A stretch of DNA of 64,000 bases. It comes from Zestomonas insulae (GTDB taxonomy: Bacteria; Pseudomonadota; Gammaproteobacteria; Pseudomonadales; Pseudomonadaceae). Under the pieces are notes generated by a model that ran no database searches, was not told the DNA's origin, and saw only the letters and a program-made list of their open reading frames with translations. The position numbers and the translations under genes are program-made. This document shows positions 8,297 through 17,401 of this stretch, in pieces. Location: the NCBI RefSeq assembly GCF_016901015.1, contig NZ_JAFEUP010000002.1, positions 744,001 through 808,000 on the forward strand, written 5' to 3'. Numbering within the stretch: position 1 is the stretch's first letter; the number at the start of each line of letters is the position of its first letter.

Positions 8297-8742
8297 GCTG
8301 GGACCTGGTCAATCCGTTCACCATCGACCTCAAGGTGGCCGCCGAGGATATCGACGGCCTCGGTCACGCCAACAACGCCGCCTATGTCACCTGGATGGAA
8401 CGCTGCGCCTGGCGCCATTCGCAAAGTCTCGGCCTCGACCTGACCATGTACCGCTCGCTGGACCGTGCGATGGCGGTGCTGCGCCACGAGATCGACTACC
8501 TGGCTAGCGCTTACGAAGGCGAGGAGCTGCAAGTCGGCACCTGGATCGTCGCCTCCGACCATCGCCTGAAGATGACCCGGCAGTTCCAGCTGGTGCGGCC
8601 GGCAGATGCCACCACCTTGCTGCGTGCACAGACCACTTTCGTGTGCATCGAGCTGTCCAGCGGCAAGCCCAAGCGCATGCCCAAGGAGTTCGTCGACGGC
8701 TACGGGCCAGCGGTGATCGAACCCTATCCGCTACAGCTGTGA
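8293..8742 (+). CDS. Hotdog-fold acyl-CoA thioesterase (YbgC/FadM-like)
   Basis: Small single-domain hotdog protein of 149 residues, likely hydrolysing an acyl-CoA or related thioester in the cytoplasm. Visible signature: DIDGLGHANNAAYVTWME, the D-x-x-G-H-x-N-N motif of the 4-hydroxybenzoyl-CoA thioesterase group, with the catalytic Asp at its start. The ATG overlaps the eda stop by 4 bp, so it is probably co-translated with the Entner-Doudoroff genes. The metabolic reason is not obvious; substrate is unknown. Confidence 0.88.
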   Translation: MSWDLVNPFTIDLKVAAEDIDGLGHANNAAYVTWMERCAWRHSQSLGLDLTMYRSLDRAMAVLRHEIDYLASAYEGEELQVGTWIVASDHRLKMTRQFQLVRPADATTLLRAQTTFVCIELSSGKPKRMPKEFVDGYGPAVIEPYPLQL

Positions 8743-8746
8743 CGCA

Positions 8747-9124
8747 TCATTGCGTCGGCGCGAGAAACACGCCGTCGCTGTCGACGTCGATCAGGTAATG
8801 CAGGCGGGCGCCGGGTTCGACCAGCGTCGACTGACCGCGGATGTGCTGGCGGCTGGCCGCGCAGTACGCCGAACCGACTTGCGCGACTCCAAGGGCCAGC
8901 TCGCCACTGGGCACCGCGATGCTGATGCTGTCGCCGGGGTGCAGGCGTGCGGCCAGCTGGTTCTGCACGAACAGGCCGACATCGCAGGCATTCAGCGGCA
9001 GCTCGCGCGGTCGGGTCACCACCAGTTCGGCCTGGGCTGCCGGTGCCGGCTGTGGCGGGTTGAGCGCAGCGGCGTGGCTGGTGGTCGTGGCGATCAGCAG
9101 TAGCGTGGCGAACAGCAGGCGCAT
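8747..9124 (-). CDS. Small exported protein of unknown function
   Basis: Product of 125 residues with a clear Sec signal peptide: Met-Arg, hydrophobic core LLFATLLLIATTT, and an AHAA-like cleavage region (SHAAA) near residue 18. The mature part is about 105 residues with two cysteines (NACDVG and AYCAAS), which could form a periplasmic disulfide. It contains a PGDSISIAVPSGELALGV stretch that looks like a beta-sandwich segment. I do not recognise a family with certainty. It converges on the thioesterase gene (4-bp gap) and is divergent from dusC. Confidence 0.75.
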   Translation of the reverse strand: MRLLFATLLLIATTTSHAAALNPPQPAPAAQAELVVTRPRELPLNACDVGLFVQNQLAARLHPGDSISIAVPSGELALGVAQVGSAYCAASRQHIRGQSTLVEPGARLHYLIDVDSDGVFLAPTQ

Positions 9125-9254
9125 CGGGCGTCTCCTTCAGTGGCTGGTCAGTAGACCGCCATTGGTCGCCTGGGGTGCAGCTCGCGGTGCGCGGATTTTT
9201 GCTTCGCCGGCGATCGCCGTACACTGCGCGCCTTTTCCCGTGAAGCCCTGACCC

Positions 9255-10226
9255 ATGCAAATTGCCCTGGCGCCGATGGAAGGCCTGGTCGACGAAATCC
9301 TCCGTGACGTGCTCACCCGCGTCGGCGGCATCGACTGGTGCGTGACCGAATTCATTCGCGTCAGCGAGCGCCGCCTGTTACCGGTTTCCACCTACCAGAA
9401 GCTCGCCCCCGAGCTGTTCGACGGCGCCCGCACGGCGACAGGAACGCCGATGCGCGTGCAGTTCCTCGGTTCCGACCCGGTCTGCCTGGGCGACAACGCG
9501 GCCTTCGCCGCCGAGCTCGGGGCGCCGGTGATCGACCTGAACTTCGGTTGCCCAGCGAAGACGGTGAACAAGTCGCGCGGCGGTGCGGTGCTGCTCAAGG
9601 AGCCGGAGCTGCTGCACGCCATCGTGCGCGAAGTGCGGCGCAGCGTGCCAGCGGCGATTCCGGTGACCGCCAAGATGCGCCTCGGCTTCGACAGCCCGGA
9701 CGGTGCCCTGGATTGCGCGCGGGCTCTGGCGGAAGGCGGCGCGCAGCAGATCGTCGTGCACGCGCGGACCAAGGTCGAGGGCTACAAGCCGCCGGCGCAC
9801 TGGGAGTGGGTGGCGCGCGTGCAGGAGGCCGTCGCCGTGCCGGTGATCGCCAATGGCGAGGTGTGGACCCTGGACGACTGGCGACGCTGCCGCGAAGTCA
9901 GTGGGGTGGACGACGTGATGCTCGGCCGCGGCCTGGTTGCGCGGCCGGACCTGGCGCGGCAGATTGCCGCCGCGCGGGCCGGCGAAACGGTGGTGCCGAT
10001 GAGCTGGAACGAGCTGCTGCCGTACTTGCGTGATTTCTGGCTGCAGGCGCGCGGCAAGCTGTCGCCGCGCTATGCGCCAGGCCGCCTGAAGCAGTGGGTG
10101 GGGCTGCTGACGCGTAGCTACCCCGAGGCGGTGCAGTTGTTCGAGGCGATTCGCCGCGAGAACGACTGCAGCTTCATCGATCACCTGCTCGGCGTGACCT
10201 ACGAGGCGCCCCTGGCGCTAGCGTGA
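9255..10226 (+). CDS. dusC: tRNA-dihydrouridine(16) synthase
   Basis: FMN-dependent enzyme reducing uridine 16 of the tRNA D-loop. The 323-residue product opens with [19 protein letters not shown], the Dus TIM-barrel start; APMEGLVD is the form seen in DusC rather than DusA or DusB. The catalytic cysteine is Cys99 in [31 protein letters not shown] and VIANGEVW supply the FMN and tRNA contacts. The C-terminal helical domain starts near residue 240. Monocistronic by position. Confidence 0.95.
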   Translation: MQIALAPMEGLVDEILRDVLTRVGGIDWCVTEFIRVSERRLLPVSTYQKLAPELFDGARTATGTPMRVQFLGSDPVCLGDNAAFAAELGAPVIDLNFGCPAKTVNKSRGGAVLLKEPELLHAIVREVRRSVPAAIPVTAKMRLGFDSPDGALDCARALAEGGAQQIVVHARTKVEGYKPPAHWEWVARVQEAVAVPVIANGEVWTLDDWRRCREVSGVDDVMLGRGLVARPDLARQIAAARAGETVVPMSWNELLPYLRDFWLQARGKLSPRYAPGRLKQWVGLLTRSYPEAVQLFEAIRRENDCSFIDHLLGVTYEAPLALA

Positions 10227-10272
10227 GCGACACGTTCGGTCGGCGCCTGCGCCGTTGCGCAAAATCCGTCCT

Positions 10273-10300
10273 CTTGAAAATTATCGACGCGTCTCCAGAT
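10273..10300 (+). promoter_or_regulatory. Sigma-32 heat-shock promoter of hsp20 gene
   Basis: CTTGAAA (10273-10279), 13-base spacer, CTCCAGAT (10293-10300): a close match to the RpoH consensus CTTGAAA-N11-16-CCCCATNT. Predicts heat-induced transcription starting about 10306. Confidence 0.8.
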
Positions 10301-10371
10301 AGGGGAGTGTCGGGATGCCGAAGTCGGGTCCCGCACTTAACCACTCGCTGAAATTCAGGAGATGCTCCATG
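10301..10371 (+). promoter_or_regulatory. ROSE-like RNA thermometer in hsp20 leader
   Basis: The leader of about 65 bases contains a 5' hairpin (GTG-T-CGGGA at 10307-10315 with TCCCGCAC at 10329-10336). Next to the start codon is a TCGCT (10345-10349) facing AGGAG (10357-10361). U-C/U-GCU opposite the Shine-Dalgarno is the conserved core of ROSE elements, in which non-canonical pairs melt on warming and free the ribosome-binding site. ROSE elements are established for small heat-shock genes of rhizobia, Escherichia and Pseudomonas. Confidence 0.75.
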
Positions 10372-10818
10372 AGTAACGTACTTTCCCTGGCTCCGCTGTT
10401 CCGTCAGTCCATCGGTTTCGACCGGTTCAACGACCTGTTCGAATCCGCCCTGCGCAGTAGCGAAGCTGGCAGTTCCTACCCGCCCTACAACGTCGAGAAG
10501 CACGGCGACGACAGCTACCGCATCGTCATCGCGGCAGCCGGCTTCCAGGACAATGACCTGGAATTGCAGGTCGAGCGCGGGGTGCTGACCGTCAACGGTG
10601 CCAAGCGCGACAAGGGCAGCGACAGCGTGACCTTCCTGCACCAGGGCATTGCCCAGCGCGCGTTCAAGCTGTCGTTCCGCCTCGCCGACCATATCGAAGT
10701 CAAAGGCGCGGCGCTGCAGCATGGCCTGCTGAACATCGACCTGGTGCGCATCGTGCCGGAAGAGGCCAAGGCCAAGCGCATTCCCATCAGCACCGAGCGT
10801 CCGGCGCTCGATTACTGA
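10369..10818 (+). CDS. ibpA: Small heat-shock protein, Hsp20/IbpA family
   Basis: ATP-independent holdase chaperone of the alpha-crystallin family, binding unfolding proteins in the cytoplasm. The start ATG 10369 is set by AGGAG seven bases upstream, giving 149 residues. N-terminal part resembles IbpA (FRQSIGFDRFNDLFESAL). The alpha-crystallin domain spans about 35-130, beginning PPYNVEKHGDDSYRIVIAAA and including GVLTVNG and QRAFKLSFRLADHIEV. A C-terminal I-P-I tail (KRIPIS) is the I-x-I anchor used for oligomer assembly. Controlled at two levels by the sequence: a sigma-32 promoter and a ROSE-type leader. A strong terminator follows. Confidence 0.95.
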   Translation: MSNVLSLAPLFRQSIGFDRFNDLFESALRSSEAGSSYPPYNVEKHGDDSYRIVIAAAGFQDNDLELQVERGVLTVNGAKRDKGSDSVTFLHQGIAQRAFKLSFRLADHIEVKGAALQHGLLNIDLVRIVPEEAKAKRIPISTERPALDY

Positions 10819-10836
10819 GCCGCGGCTATGCACACC

Positions 10837-10866
10837 ACAGGGCGCCTTCGGGCGCCCTGTTGGTTT
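10837..10866 (+). terminator. Terminator after hsp20 gene
   Basis: ACAGGGCGCC / GGCGCCCTGT, a perfect 10-bp stem closed by TTCG (UUCG tetraloop), followed by TGGTTT. T-run is weak but the stem is very stable. It sits between the converging hsp20 and GGDEF-EAL genes and may serve both. Confidence 0.75.
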
Positions 10867-10871
10867 CTGGG

Positions 10872-13800
10872 TCACTGCGGGCGTTGCTTGGCGTGGACCA
10901 GCAGCGCGCGGAACTCCGCCAGCGGCAGCGGGCGGCTGTACAGGTAGCCCTGATAGAGGTGGCAGCCCTGCTGCTGGAGGAAATCCAGCTGCTCCTGCTG
11001 CTCGACGCCTTCGGCGATCATCGACAGGCCCAGGCTGCGCGCCATGGCGACGATGGCGCGGACGATTTCCGCGTCGTTGGGGTCATGGGTGGCGTCGCGG
11101 ACGAACGACTGGTCGATCTTCAGCACATCCACCGGCAGCCGCTTGAGGTAGGTCAGCGACGAGTAGCCGGTGCCGAAGTCGTCCATGGCGAAGCTGACGC
11201 CGAGCTTCTTCAGGCGATGCATCTTGGCGATGGTGTCGTCGAGGTTGTGAATGACGATGCCTTCGGTGATCTCCAGCTTCAGCATGGCTCTCGGCAGGCC
11301 GCTGTCGCGCAGGCTGGCGGCGACCTGCTCGACGAAGTTGCTCTGGCGGAACTGCTGCGGGCTGATGTTGACGCACAGGCTGAAATCATCACCGTCGACC
11401 AGCTGCTCGGCGATCAGTTGCTCGCAGGCCCTGCAGGCCTCGCTGAGCACCCAGCCGCCGACCGGCAGGATCAGGCCGCTGTCCTCCAGTACCTGAATGA
11501 ACAGCGCCGGCGATTGTGCGCCGAGGGTCGGGTGCTGCCAGCGCAGCAGGGCTTCGGCGCCGATGACCTGGCCGCTGCGGGCATCCACCTGGGGCTGGAA
11601 AAACAGCTCGAACTCGCCGCGCAGCAAGGCCTGGCGCAATTCGTTCTCGAGGCGCAGGCGTTCGCTGGCGGCGGCCTGCATGCTGGTGCGGAACAGCTGG
11701 ATGGCGTTGCGCCCGGAGTCCTTGGCGCGATACAGCGCGATGTCGGCACGCTTGAGCAGGTCGGCCGGCGTGTCGCCGTGGTCGGGGATCAGCGCGATGC
11801 CGATGCTCGGCGTGACCTGCAGGCGATGTCCGTCGAGCAGCATCGGCTCGGCGAGCAGCTTGCGCAGCTTGTCGGCCACCTGGCGGGCGTGACGGGTGAC
11901 CTGCGAGCGCTTGCCTTCAAGGCCGGACAGCAGGATCACGAACTCGTCGCCACCGAGGCGAGCCACGGTGTCTTCCAGGCGCACGCTGGCTTCCAGGCGC
12001 GCCGTGACCATTTTCAGTACTGCGTCGCCGGTCGGATGGCCGAGCGAGTCGTTGATGTGCTTGAAGCGGTCGAGGTCGAGGAACAGCAGGGCGCCGCGCA
12101 GATCGTGACGCTGCATCAGGGCGATCTGCTGGGTGAGCCGATCCATCAGCAAGGCGCGGTTGGGCAGGTTGGTCAGCGGGTCGTGGTAGGCGAGGTGCTG
12201 GATCTGCTCCTGCGCGCGCTTGAGCTCGGCGACATCGCGGGCGGTGAGCAGCAGGCAGCGCTCGCCATTGAGGTCTAGGGGCTCGATGGAGGCGTCGACG
12301 AGGCGCGCACTGCCATCGCGGTGGCACAACGACACTTCGTGGTGGTGGATATGGCCCTCCTGATCGAGCCGCTTCAGCATCGCCTGGCGATCGAAGGCGT
12401 AGCCCCAGATGTTCAGTTCCATGGGGGTGCGGCCCAGCACTTCCTCGATCTGGTAGCCGGTCAGCCGGCAGAACCCTTCGTTGACCTCAAGGTAGCGCCC
12501 GGTATCGCGTGCCGTGATGCTGATGGCGTCCGGGCTGTTGTGGAACGCCTTGGCGAATTTTTCTTCGCTGGCGCGCAGTTCGGCTTCCGCGCGCTTCTGC
12601 TCGGTGATGTTGCGGAAGGTGATGGTGATGCAGGTTTCGCCATCGACGAGGATGTGGCGGCAGGAGAGGGTGCAGACCAGCACGGCGCCGGCCTTGGTCA
12701 GCAGGCGCACCTCAATGTTGTCCAGCCTTGGTTCGGCAAGCAGCAGCTGCGGCAGGCGCTGGCGTTGCTCGGCATCGGCGATCAGTTGGATCGTGCTGCT
12801 GTCGGGCCCGGTGACCTCCTCGGGGTGCCAGCCGAAGGTGTCGGTGAAGCTCGGGTTGATCTCGAGAAAGGTGTTGTCGCGTGCCCGTACCAGGCAGACC
12901 GGGTAGGGAATGGTCTGGAACAGGCTGGCGAATTTCTCCTCGGAAGCGCTCAAGCGCTGCTCGCGTTGCACCTGCTCGCTGATGTCGGCCAGCGTACCGA
13001 CTAGCCGGGCGGGCTGGCCGGTAGTGTCGTGGTAGACCTTGCCGGTGGTCTTCAGGTAGCGGATTTCGCCGTTGCTCTGCCGGGAGCGGTAGACGAAGCG
13101 GAAGTCGTTGCGCAGGCCTTTCATCAGCTCGCGGAAAATCCGCACGATGGCCGCCCGGTCATCGTCCGGCAGGTAGGCGAGGAACAGCTCGATCTTGCCG
13201 TAGAAGGGACCGGGTGGCATGCCGTGCAGCGCTGCCGCATGCTCGGAGAGCTCAAGGGTTTCGCTGGGGATGTCCAGGTCCCAGGTGCCCAGGTGGGCGG
13301 CGGCCAGGGCCAGGGTCAATTGCTCCTGGCTGTCCTTGAGCGCCTGCTCCTGCGCGCGCAAATGGGTAATGTCGCGCACCGTCAGGGCCACGCACGGGCG
13401 GCCGTGCAGCTCGATTTCGCTGCCATACAGCAGATTGAGGCTGACCCGGCCATCGCGGCTGCGCAGGCGGGCTTCCATGGCGCGCAGCTGACCGTCGTGC
13501 TTGAGCAGTTCGAGCATGCGCTGGCGGTCCAGTGGGTCGACCCAGATGCCCAGGCTTTGCGAGGTTTGCAGCAGGGCTTCGTCGCGCTGCCAGCCGAAGC
13601 GCCGCTCAAAGCTCGGGTTGAGGTCGACGAAGCGACCGCTTTCTCGTTCGGTGATGACGATCGCATCCGGGCTGTTGTAGAAGGTCTTGCTGAACTTCTC
13701 CTCGCTGCTGCGCAGCTCTTCCCGGCGCGCCTTGCGTTCGGTGATGTCGCGCAGCAGGCCGACCAGGCGGGGCTCACCATCGACATCCTGCTGGACCAGG

Positions 13801-14171
13801 ACGCTGACCTCCAGCCAGCGCAGACTGCCGTCCGGCCAGCGCAGGCGGTGTTGCAATACATGATTGCCGTCCGGGCTGCTGAGTACGGTCTGCGCCACCC
13901 GGCGGAATTCGTCACGGTCTTCCGGCAGGATCAGGTCGAAGTAGTTGAGGTGCGGGGTCAGCGGCTGGCAGGAGTCGAGGCCGAGCAGCGCCTTGGCGCC
14001 ATCGGAGAGGCTGAGTCGATTGCCGCCGGCACTCCACGACCAGGCGCCCAGGCCCGCGCCGTCGAGGGCGGCGAGCAGGCTGGCGGAGTCCTGCAATGGC
14101 TGCTCGACGGCCACCGCGTCCAGGGTCGGCGGTACAAACAACGGGGGGCGCGGCGGGGTCCGGTCGGTCAT
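10872..14171 (-). CDS. Five-PAS GGDEF-EAL cyclic-di-GMP signalling protein
   Basis: Large cytoplasmic sensor protein of about 1,099 residues with no membrane segment visible. Domain order: five successive PAS/PAC modules over roughly the first 640 residues, each linked by a repeat like SSEEKFSKTFYNSPDA / SEEKFASLFQTIP / SEEKFAKAFHNSPDA. A GGDEF domain with intact RLGGDEFVILL and an EAL domain with intact GAEALLRWQHP follow, the latter with DDFGTGYSS and KIDQSFV. Both catalytic signatures are intact, so it may make or degrade c-di-GMP depending on the PAS input. Start ATG 14171 (MTDRTPPRPP) is preferred because of a GAGA about seven bases before it; the frame stays open to ATG 14234. Monocistronic. 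Confidence 0.92.
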   Translation of the reverse strand: MTDRTPPRPPLFVPPTLDAVAVEQPLQDSASLLAALDGAGLGAWSWSAGGNRLSLSDGAKALLGLDSCQPLTPHLNYFDLILPEDRDEFRRVAQTVLSSPDGNHVLQHRLRWPDGSLRWLEVSVLVQQDVDGEPRLVGLLRDITERKARREELRSSEEKFSKTFYNSPDAIVITERESGRFVDLNPSFERRFGWQRDEALLQTSQSLGIWVDPLDRQRMLELLKHDGQLRAMEARLRSRDGRVSLNLLYGSEIELHGRPCVALTVRDITHLRAQEQALKDSQEQLTLALAAAHLGTWDLDIPSETLELSEHAAALHGMPPGPFYGKIELFLAYLPDDDRAAIVRIFRELMKGLRNDFRFVYRSRQSNGEIRYLKTTGKVYHDTTGQPARLVGTLADISEQVQREQRLSASEEKFASLFQTIPYPVCLVRARDNTFLEINPSFTDTFGWHPEEVTGPDSSTIQLIADAEQRQRLPQLLLAEPRLDNIEVRLLTKAGAVLVCTLSCRHILVDGETCITITFRNITEQKRAEAELRASEEKFAKAFHNSPDAISITARDTGRYLEVNEGFCRLTGYQIEEVLGRTPMELNIWGYAFDRQAMLKRLDQEGHIHHHEVSLCHRDGSARLVDASIEPLDLNGERCLLLTARDVAELKRAQEQIQHLAYHDPLTNLPNRALLMDRLTQQIALMQRHDLRGALLFLDLDRFKHINDSLGHPTGDAVLKMVTARLEASVRLEDTVARLGGDEFVILLSGLEGKRSQVTRHARQVADKLRKLLAEPMLLDGHRLQVTPSIGIALIPDHGDTPADLLKRADIALYRAKDSGRNAIQLFRTSMQAAASERLRLENELRQALLRGEFELFFQPQVDARSGQVIGAEALLRWQHPTLGAQSPALFIQVLEDSGLILPVGGWVLSEACRACEQLIAEQLVDGDDFSLCVNISPQQFRQSNFVEQVAASLRDSGLPRAMLKLEITEGIVIHNLDDTIAKMHRLKKLGVSFAMDDFGTGYSSLTYLKRLPVDVLKIDQSFVRDATHDPNDAEIVRAIVAMARSLGLSMIAEGVEQQEQLDFLQQQGCHLYQGYLYSRPLPLAEFRALLVHAKQRPQ

Positions 14172-14285
14172 CGGCAATCTCGGCGAGCGAGAACTCCGTG
14201 GCCCGCGCAATACTGGCAAAGCGGGTTCATGCAATGGCCTTTTTTATTGTTGTTTTGGGGCGCACCTTAGTCGCTGCCGCGCCGC

Positions 14286-15167
14286 CTAGGCAATAGCGAA
14301 GCGTTGTTCGTCGAGCAGTTGCATAAAGGCTTTGGCCGCATTCGAGAGCGTTCGTTCGCTGTGCAAGATGTAGCCGAGCTGGCGCGTTAACTGAATGCCC
14401 GATACGGGTAGGCGCACTACCTGGTCGTCGAGCATGGTGCGCGGCAGCACACTCCAGGCCAGACCGATGGACACCATCATCTTGATGGTCTCCAGATAGT
14501 TGGTGCTCATGGCGATGTTGGGCGTCAGCCCGGCCGCCTCGAACAGGCCGCGGACGATGTGGTGGGTGAAGGTATGGTCGCCGGGAAACACCGCCGGATG
14601 GCTGGCGATGTCGGCCAGACTCACGCTGCCATTGCGCGCCAGCGGATGTTCCGGCGCGGCGACGAAGTCCAGCGGATCGTCCCAAACCGCCCTCGCCAGT
14701 ACCGGAGTGTGGGTTTCCGGGGCGAGGGTGATGACCGCCAGTTCGGCGCGGCCGTGGAGGATTTCCTCATAGGCCACTTCGGAATCGAGGAACTGGATGT
14801 CCAGCGCCACCTGCGGATGCGCCCGGGTGAAAGCGCGCAGCAGCGGCGGCAGGCGGTGCAGGCCGATGTGGTGGCTGGTCGCCAGGGTCAGCCGACCGCT
14901 TACTTCGCCGGTCAGGTTGGTCAGGGCGCGCCGCGTGTCGTCCAGCACATTGAGGATCTGGTAGGCGCGCGGCAGCAGGGCGCGGCCCGACTCGGTGAGG
15001 CTCACCTCGCGGCCCAGGCGATCGAACAGGCGCACCTTGAGCTGCTGCTCGAGGCCGGCGATGCGCTTGCTGACCGCCGGCTGGGTGAGATGCAGGCGCT
15101 CGGCGGCTTCCGAGAAGCTGCCGGTTTCGGCGATTGCGATGAAAGCATTGAGGTTGGCCAGGTCCAT
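14286..15167 (-). CDS. LysR-family regulator divergent from leuC
   Basis: Regulator of 293 residues with a standard LysR layout: N-terminal helix-turn-helix (LANLNAFIAIAETGSFSEAA, HLTQPAVSKRIAGLEQQLKV, RLGREVSLTESGRALLP), a linker helix, and an effector domain (residues about 90-293). It is divergent from leuC with a 121-bp gap, which makes it a candidate regulator of leucine biosynthesis. From memory a LysR gene occupies this place in other Pseudomonas. The inducer is unknown; 2-isopropylmalate would be an obvious thing to test, but nothing in the sequence shows it. Confidence 0.92.
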   Translation of the reverse strand: MDLANLNAFIAIAETGSFSEAAERLHLTQPAVSKRIAGLEQQLKVRLFDRLGREVSLTESGRALLPRAYQILNVLDDTRRALTNLTGEVSGRLTLATSHHIGLHRLPPLLRAFTRAHPQVALDIQFLDSEVAYEEILHGRAELAVITLAPETHTPVLARAVWDDPLDFVAAPEHPLARNGSVSLADIASHPAVFPGDHTFTHHIVRGLFEAAGLTPNIAMSTNYLETIKMMVSIGLAWSVLPRTMLDDQVVRLPVSGIQLTRQLGYILHSERTLSNAAKAFMQLLDEQRFAIA

Positions 15168-15204
15168 CTCGAATTCCTGTCGGTTATCTAATGGATGAAA
15201 AATA

Positions 15205-15221
15205 TGAATTTGAGTTATTCA
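15205..15221. promoter_or_regulatory. Candidate LysR box in LysR-leuC divergent region
   Basis: TGAAT, seven bases, ATTCA, containing a T-N11-A core. It overlaps the proposed leuC -35 element. By position it could bind the divergent LysR protein. Confidence 0.4.
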
Positions 15222-15238
15222 ATGCAAGCACATAGCAT
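15210..15238 (+). promoter_or_regulatory. Candidate leuC promoter
   Basis: TTGAGT (15210-15215), 17-base spacer, TAGCAT (15233-15238). Each hexamer matches 4 of 6 consensus bases, which suits an activator-dependent promoter. The start would fall near 15245, leaving about 44 bases of leader; no leucine-rich leader peptide fits there. Confidence 0.4.
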
Positions 15239-15288
15239 CATCCCCACAAGCCTTAAGGGCATAGAAAGACGCTGATGAGGGTTATCTG

Positions 15289-16716
15289 ATGGCCGGCAAA
15301 ACGCTGTACGACAAGCTCTGGGACATGCACGAGGTGAAGCGTCGCGACGATGGTTCGTCGCTGATCTACATCGACCGTCACATTCTCCATGAAGTGACCT
15401 CGCCGCAGGCGTTCGAAGGGCTGCGTCTGGCGGGCCGCAAGCCGTGGCGCATCGACGCCAACATCGCTACCCCGGACCACAACGTGCCGACCACCCAGGC
15501 CGAACGCCAAGGTGGCCTGGAAGCCATCGCCGACGAGGTGTCGCGCATTCAGGTGCAAACCCTCGACGAGAACTGCGACGACTTCGGCATCCTCGAGTTC
15601 AAGATGAACGACGTGCGCCAGGGCATCGTCCACGTGGTCGGCCCGGAGCAGGGTGCGACCTTGCCAGGCATGACCGTGGTCTGCGGCGATTCGCACACCT
15701 CGACGCATGGTGCGTTCGGCGCGCTGGCGCACGGCATTGGCACTTCCGAGGTCGAGCACGTGCTCGCCACCCAGTGCCTGGTGGCCAAGAAAATGAAGAA
15801 CATGCAGGTGCGCGTCGAGGGCAAGTTGCCGTTCGGCGTCACTGCCAAGGACATCGTGCTGGCCGTGATCGGCAAGATCGGCACCGCTGGTGGCAACGGC
15901 CATGCCCTGGAGTTCGCCGGCAGCGCGATTCGCGAGCTGTCGATGGAAGGCCGCATGACCATCTGCAACATGTCCATCGAGGCCGGTGCGCGGGTCGGCA
16001 TGGTTGCCGTCGACGAGAAGACCATTGCTTACGTCGAAGGCCGTCCGTTCGCCCCGAAAGGCGCCGATTGGGCCAAGGCCGTTGAGGTGTGGAGTGATCT
16101 GGTCTCCGACGCCGATGCGCACTTCGACACCGTGATCGAGCTGAAGGCCGAAGACATCAAGCCGCAGGTCAGCTGGGGCACCTCGCCGGAGATGGTCCTG
16201 GCCGTCGATCAGAACGTGCCGGACCCGGCCGCCGAGGCCGATCCGGTCAAGCGCGACTCGATCGTCCGCGCCCTCAAGTACATGGGCCTGAGCGCCAACC
16301 AGGCGATCACCGATATCCAGCTGGACCGCGTGTTCATCGGCTCCTGCACCAACTCGCGGATCGAAGACCTGCGCGCCGCCGCCGAAGTGGCCAAGGGCCG
16401 CAAGGTCGCCTCGACCGTCAAGCAGGCGCTGGTGGTGCCAGGCTCCGGCCTGGTCAAGGCGCAGGCCGAGAAGGAAGGCCTGGACAAGATCTTCATCGAG
16501 GCCGGTTTTGAATGGCGTGAGCCGGGCTGCTCGATGTGCCTGGCGATGAACCCGGACCGCCTGGAAAGCGGCGAGCATTGCGCCTCGACGTCGAACCGCA
16601 ACTTCGAAGGCCGTCAGGGCGCCGGCGGGCGCACCCACCTGGTCAGCCCGGCCATGGCGGCCGCCGCTGCCGTCACCGGCCGTTTCGTTGACGTGCGTGA
16701 ACTGATCCAGGCCTGA
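15289..16716 (+). CDS. leuC: 3-isopropylmalate dehydratase large subunit
   Basis: Aconitase-family isomerase subunit converting 2- to 3-isopropylmalate in leucine biosynthesis, as a heterodimer with LeuD. The 475-residue product begins [15 protein letters not shown], typical of LeuC. Cluster ligands are seen in [15 protein letters not shown] and in the pair [11 protein letters not shown], three cysteines for the [4Fe-4S] cluster. [21 protein letters not shown] is the aconitase signature. Followed by leuD after 11 bp, so the two subunits are co-expressed. Confidence 0.98.
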   Translation: MAGKTLYDKLWDMHEVKRRDDGSSLIYIDRHILHEVTSPQAFEGLRLAGRKPWRIDANIATPDHNVPTTQAERQGGLEAIADEVSRIQVQTLDENCDDFGILEFKMNDVRQGIVHVVGPEQGATLPGMTVVCGDSHTSTHGAFGALAHGIGTSEVEHVLATQCLVAKKMKNMQVRVEGKLPFGVTAKDIVLAVIGKIGTAGGNGHALEFAGSAIRELSMEGRMTICNMSIEAGARVGMVAVDEKTIAYVEGRPFAPKGADWAKAVEVWSDLVSDADAHFDTVIELKAEDIKPQVSWGTSPEMVLAVDQNVPDPAAEADPVKRDSIVRALKYMGLSANQAITDIQLDRVFIGSCTNSRIEDLRAAAEVAKGRKVASTVKQALVVPGSGLVKAQAEKEGLDKIFIEAGFEWREPGCSMCLAMNPDRLESGEHCASTSNRNFEGRQGAGGRTHLVSPAMAAAAAVTGRFVDVRELIQA

Positions 16717-16727
16717 GGAGAGCGAAC

Positions 16728-17375
16728 ATGAAAGCCTTTACCCAACACACCGGTCTGGTCGCGCCTTTGGATCGTGCCAACGTCGACACCGACCAGATCA
16801 TCCCCAAGCAGTTCCTCAAGTCGATCAAGCGCAGCGGCTTCGGCCCGAACCTGTTCGACGAGTGGCGCTACCTGGATGTCGGCCAGCCGAACCAGGACAA
16901 CTCCAAGCGCCCGGTGAACCAGGACTTCGTGCTGAACTTCCCGCGCTACCAGGGTGCCAGCGTGCTGCTGGCTCGCGAGAACTTCGGTTGCGGGTCGTCG
17001 CGTGAGCACGCGCCGTGGGCGCTGGAAGAGTACGGCTTCCGCACCATCATTGCGCCGAGCTTCGCCGACATCTTCTTCAACAACAGCTTCAAGAACGGCT
17101 TGCTGCCGATCATCCTGAACGATCAGGAAGTCGACGAACTGTTCGCGCAGGCTGAGGCCACCGAGGGCTATCAGCTGACCGTCGATCTGCAGGCGCAGAC
17201 CGTGACGCGTCCGGACGGCAAGCAGTACCACTTCGAGGTGGACGCGTTCCGCAAGCATTGCCTGCTCAACGGCCTGGACGACATCGGCCTGACCCTGCAG
17301 GTCGCCGATGCGATCAAGGACTTCGAGAGCCAGCACCAGCGCAGCCAGCCGTGGCTGTTCGGGGCGATCAAGTAA
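16728..17375 (+). CDS. leuD: 3-isopropylmalate dehydratase small subunit
   Basis: Swivel-domain subunit partnering LeuC. The product has 215 residues, normal for the enterobacterial/pseudomonad LeuD. Visible landmarks are [23 protein letters not shown] in two parts at the N-terminus, and [15 protein letters not shown], the substrate-binding motif. RBS GAGGAGAG lies before ATG 16728. A UNCG-loop hairpin follows the stop codon. Confidence 0.98.
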   Translation: MKAFTQHTGLVAPLDRANVDTDQIIPKQFLKSIKRSGFGPNLFDEWRYLDVGQPNQDNSKRPVNQDFVLNFPRYQGASVLLARENFGCGSSREHAPWALEEYGFRTIIAPSFADIFFNNSFKNGLLPIILNDQEVDELFAQAEATEGYQLTVDLQAQTVTRPDGKQYHFEVDAFRKHCLLNGLDDIGLTLQVADAIKDFESQHQRSQPWLFGAIK

Positions 17376-17383
17376 CGCCGCGG

Positions 17384-17401
17384 GGCCAGCTACGGCTGGC
17401 C
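17384..17401 (+). other. Intercistronic hairpin with UACG tetraloop after leuD
   Basis: GGCCAGC / GCTGGCC, 7-bp stem with a TACG loop (UNCG class), no T-run. Located between leuD and the methyltransferase gene; likely an mRNA-stability or partial-termination structure, which would separate leuCD levels from downstream genes. Confidence 0.5.
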
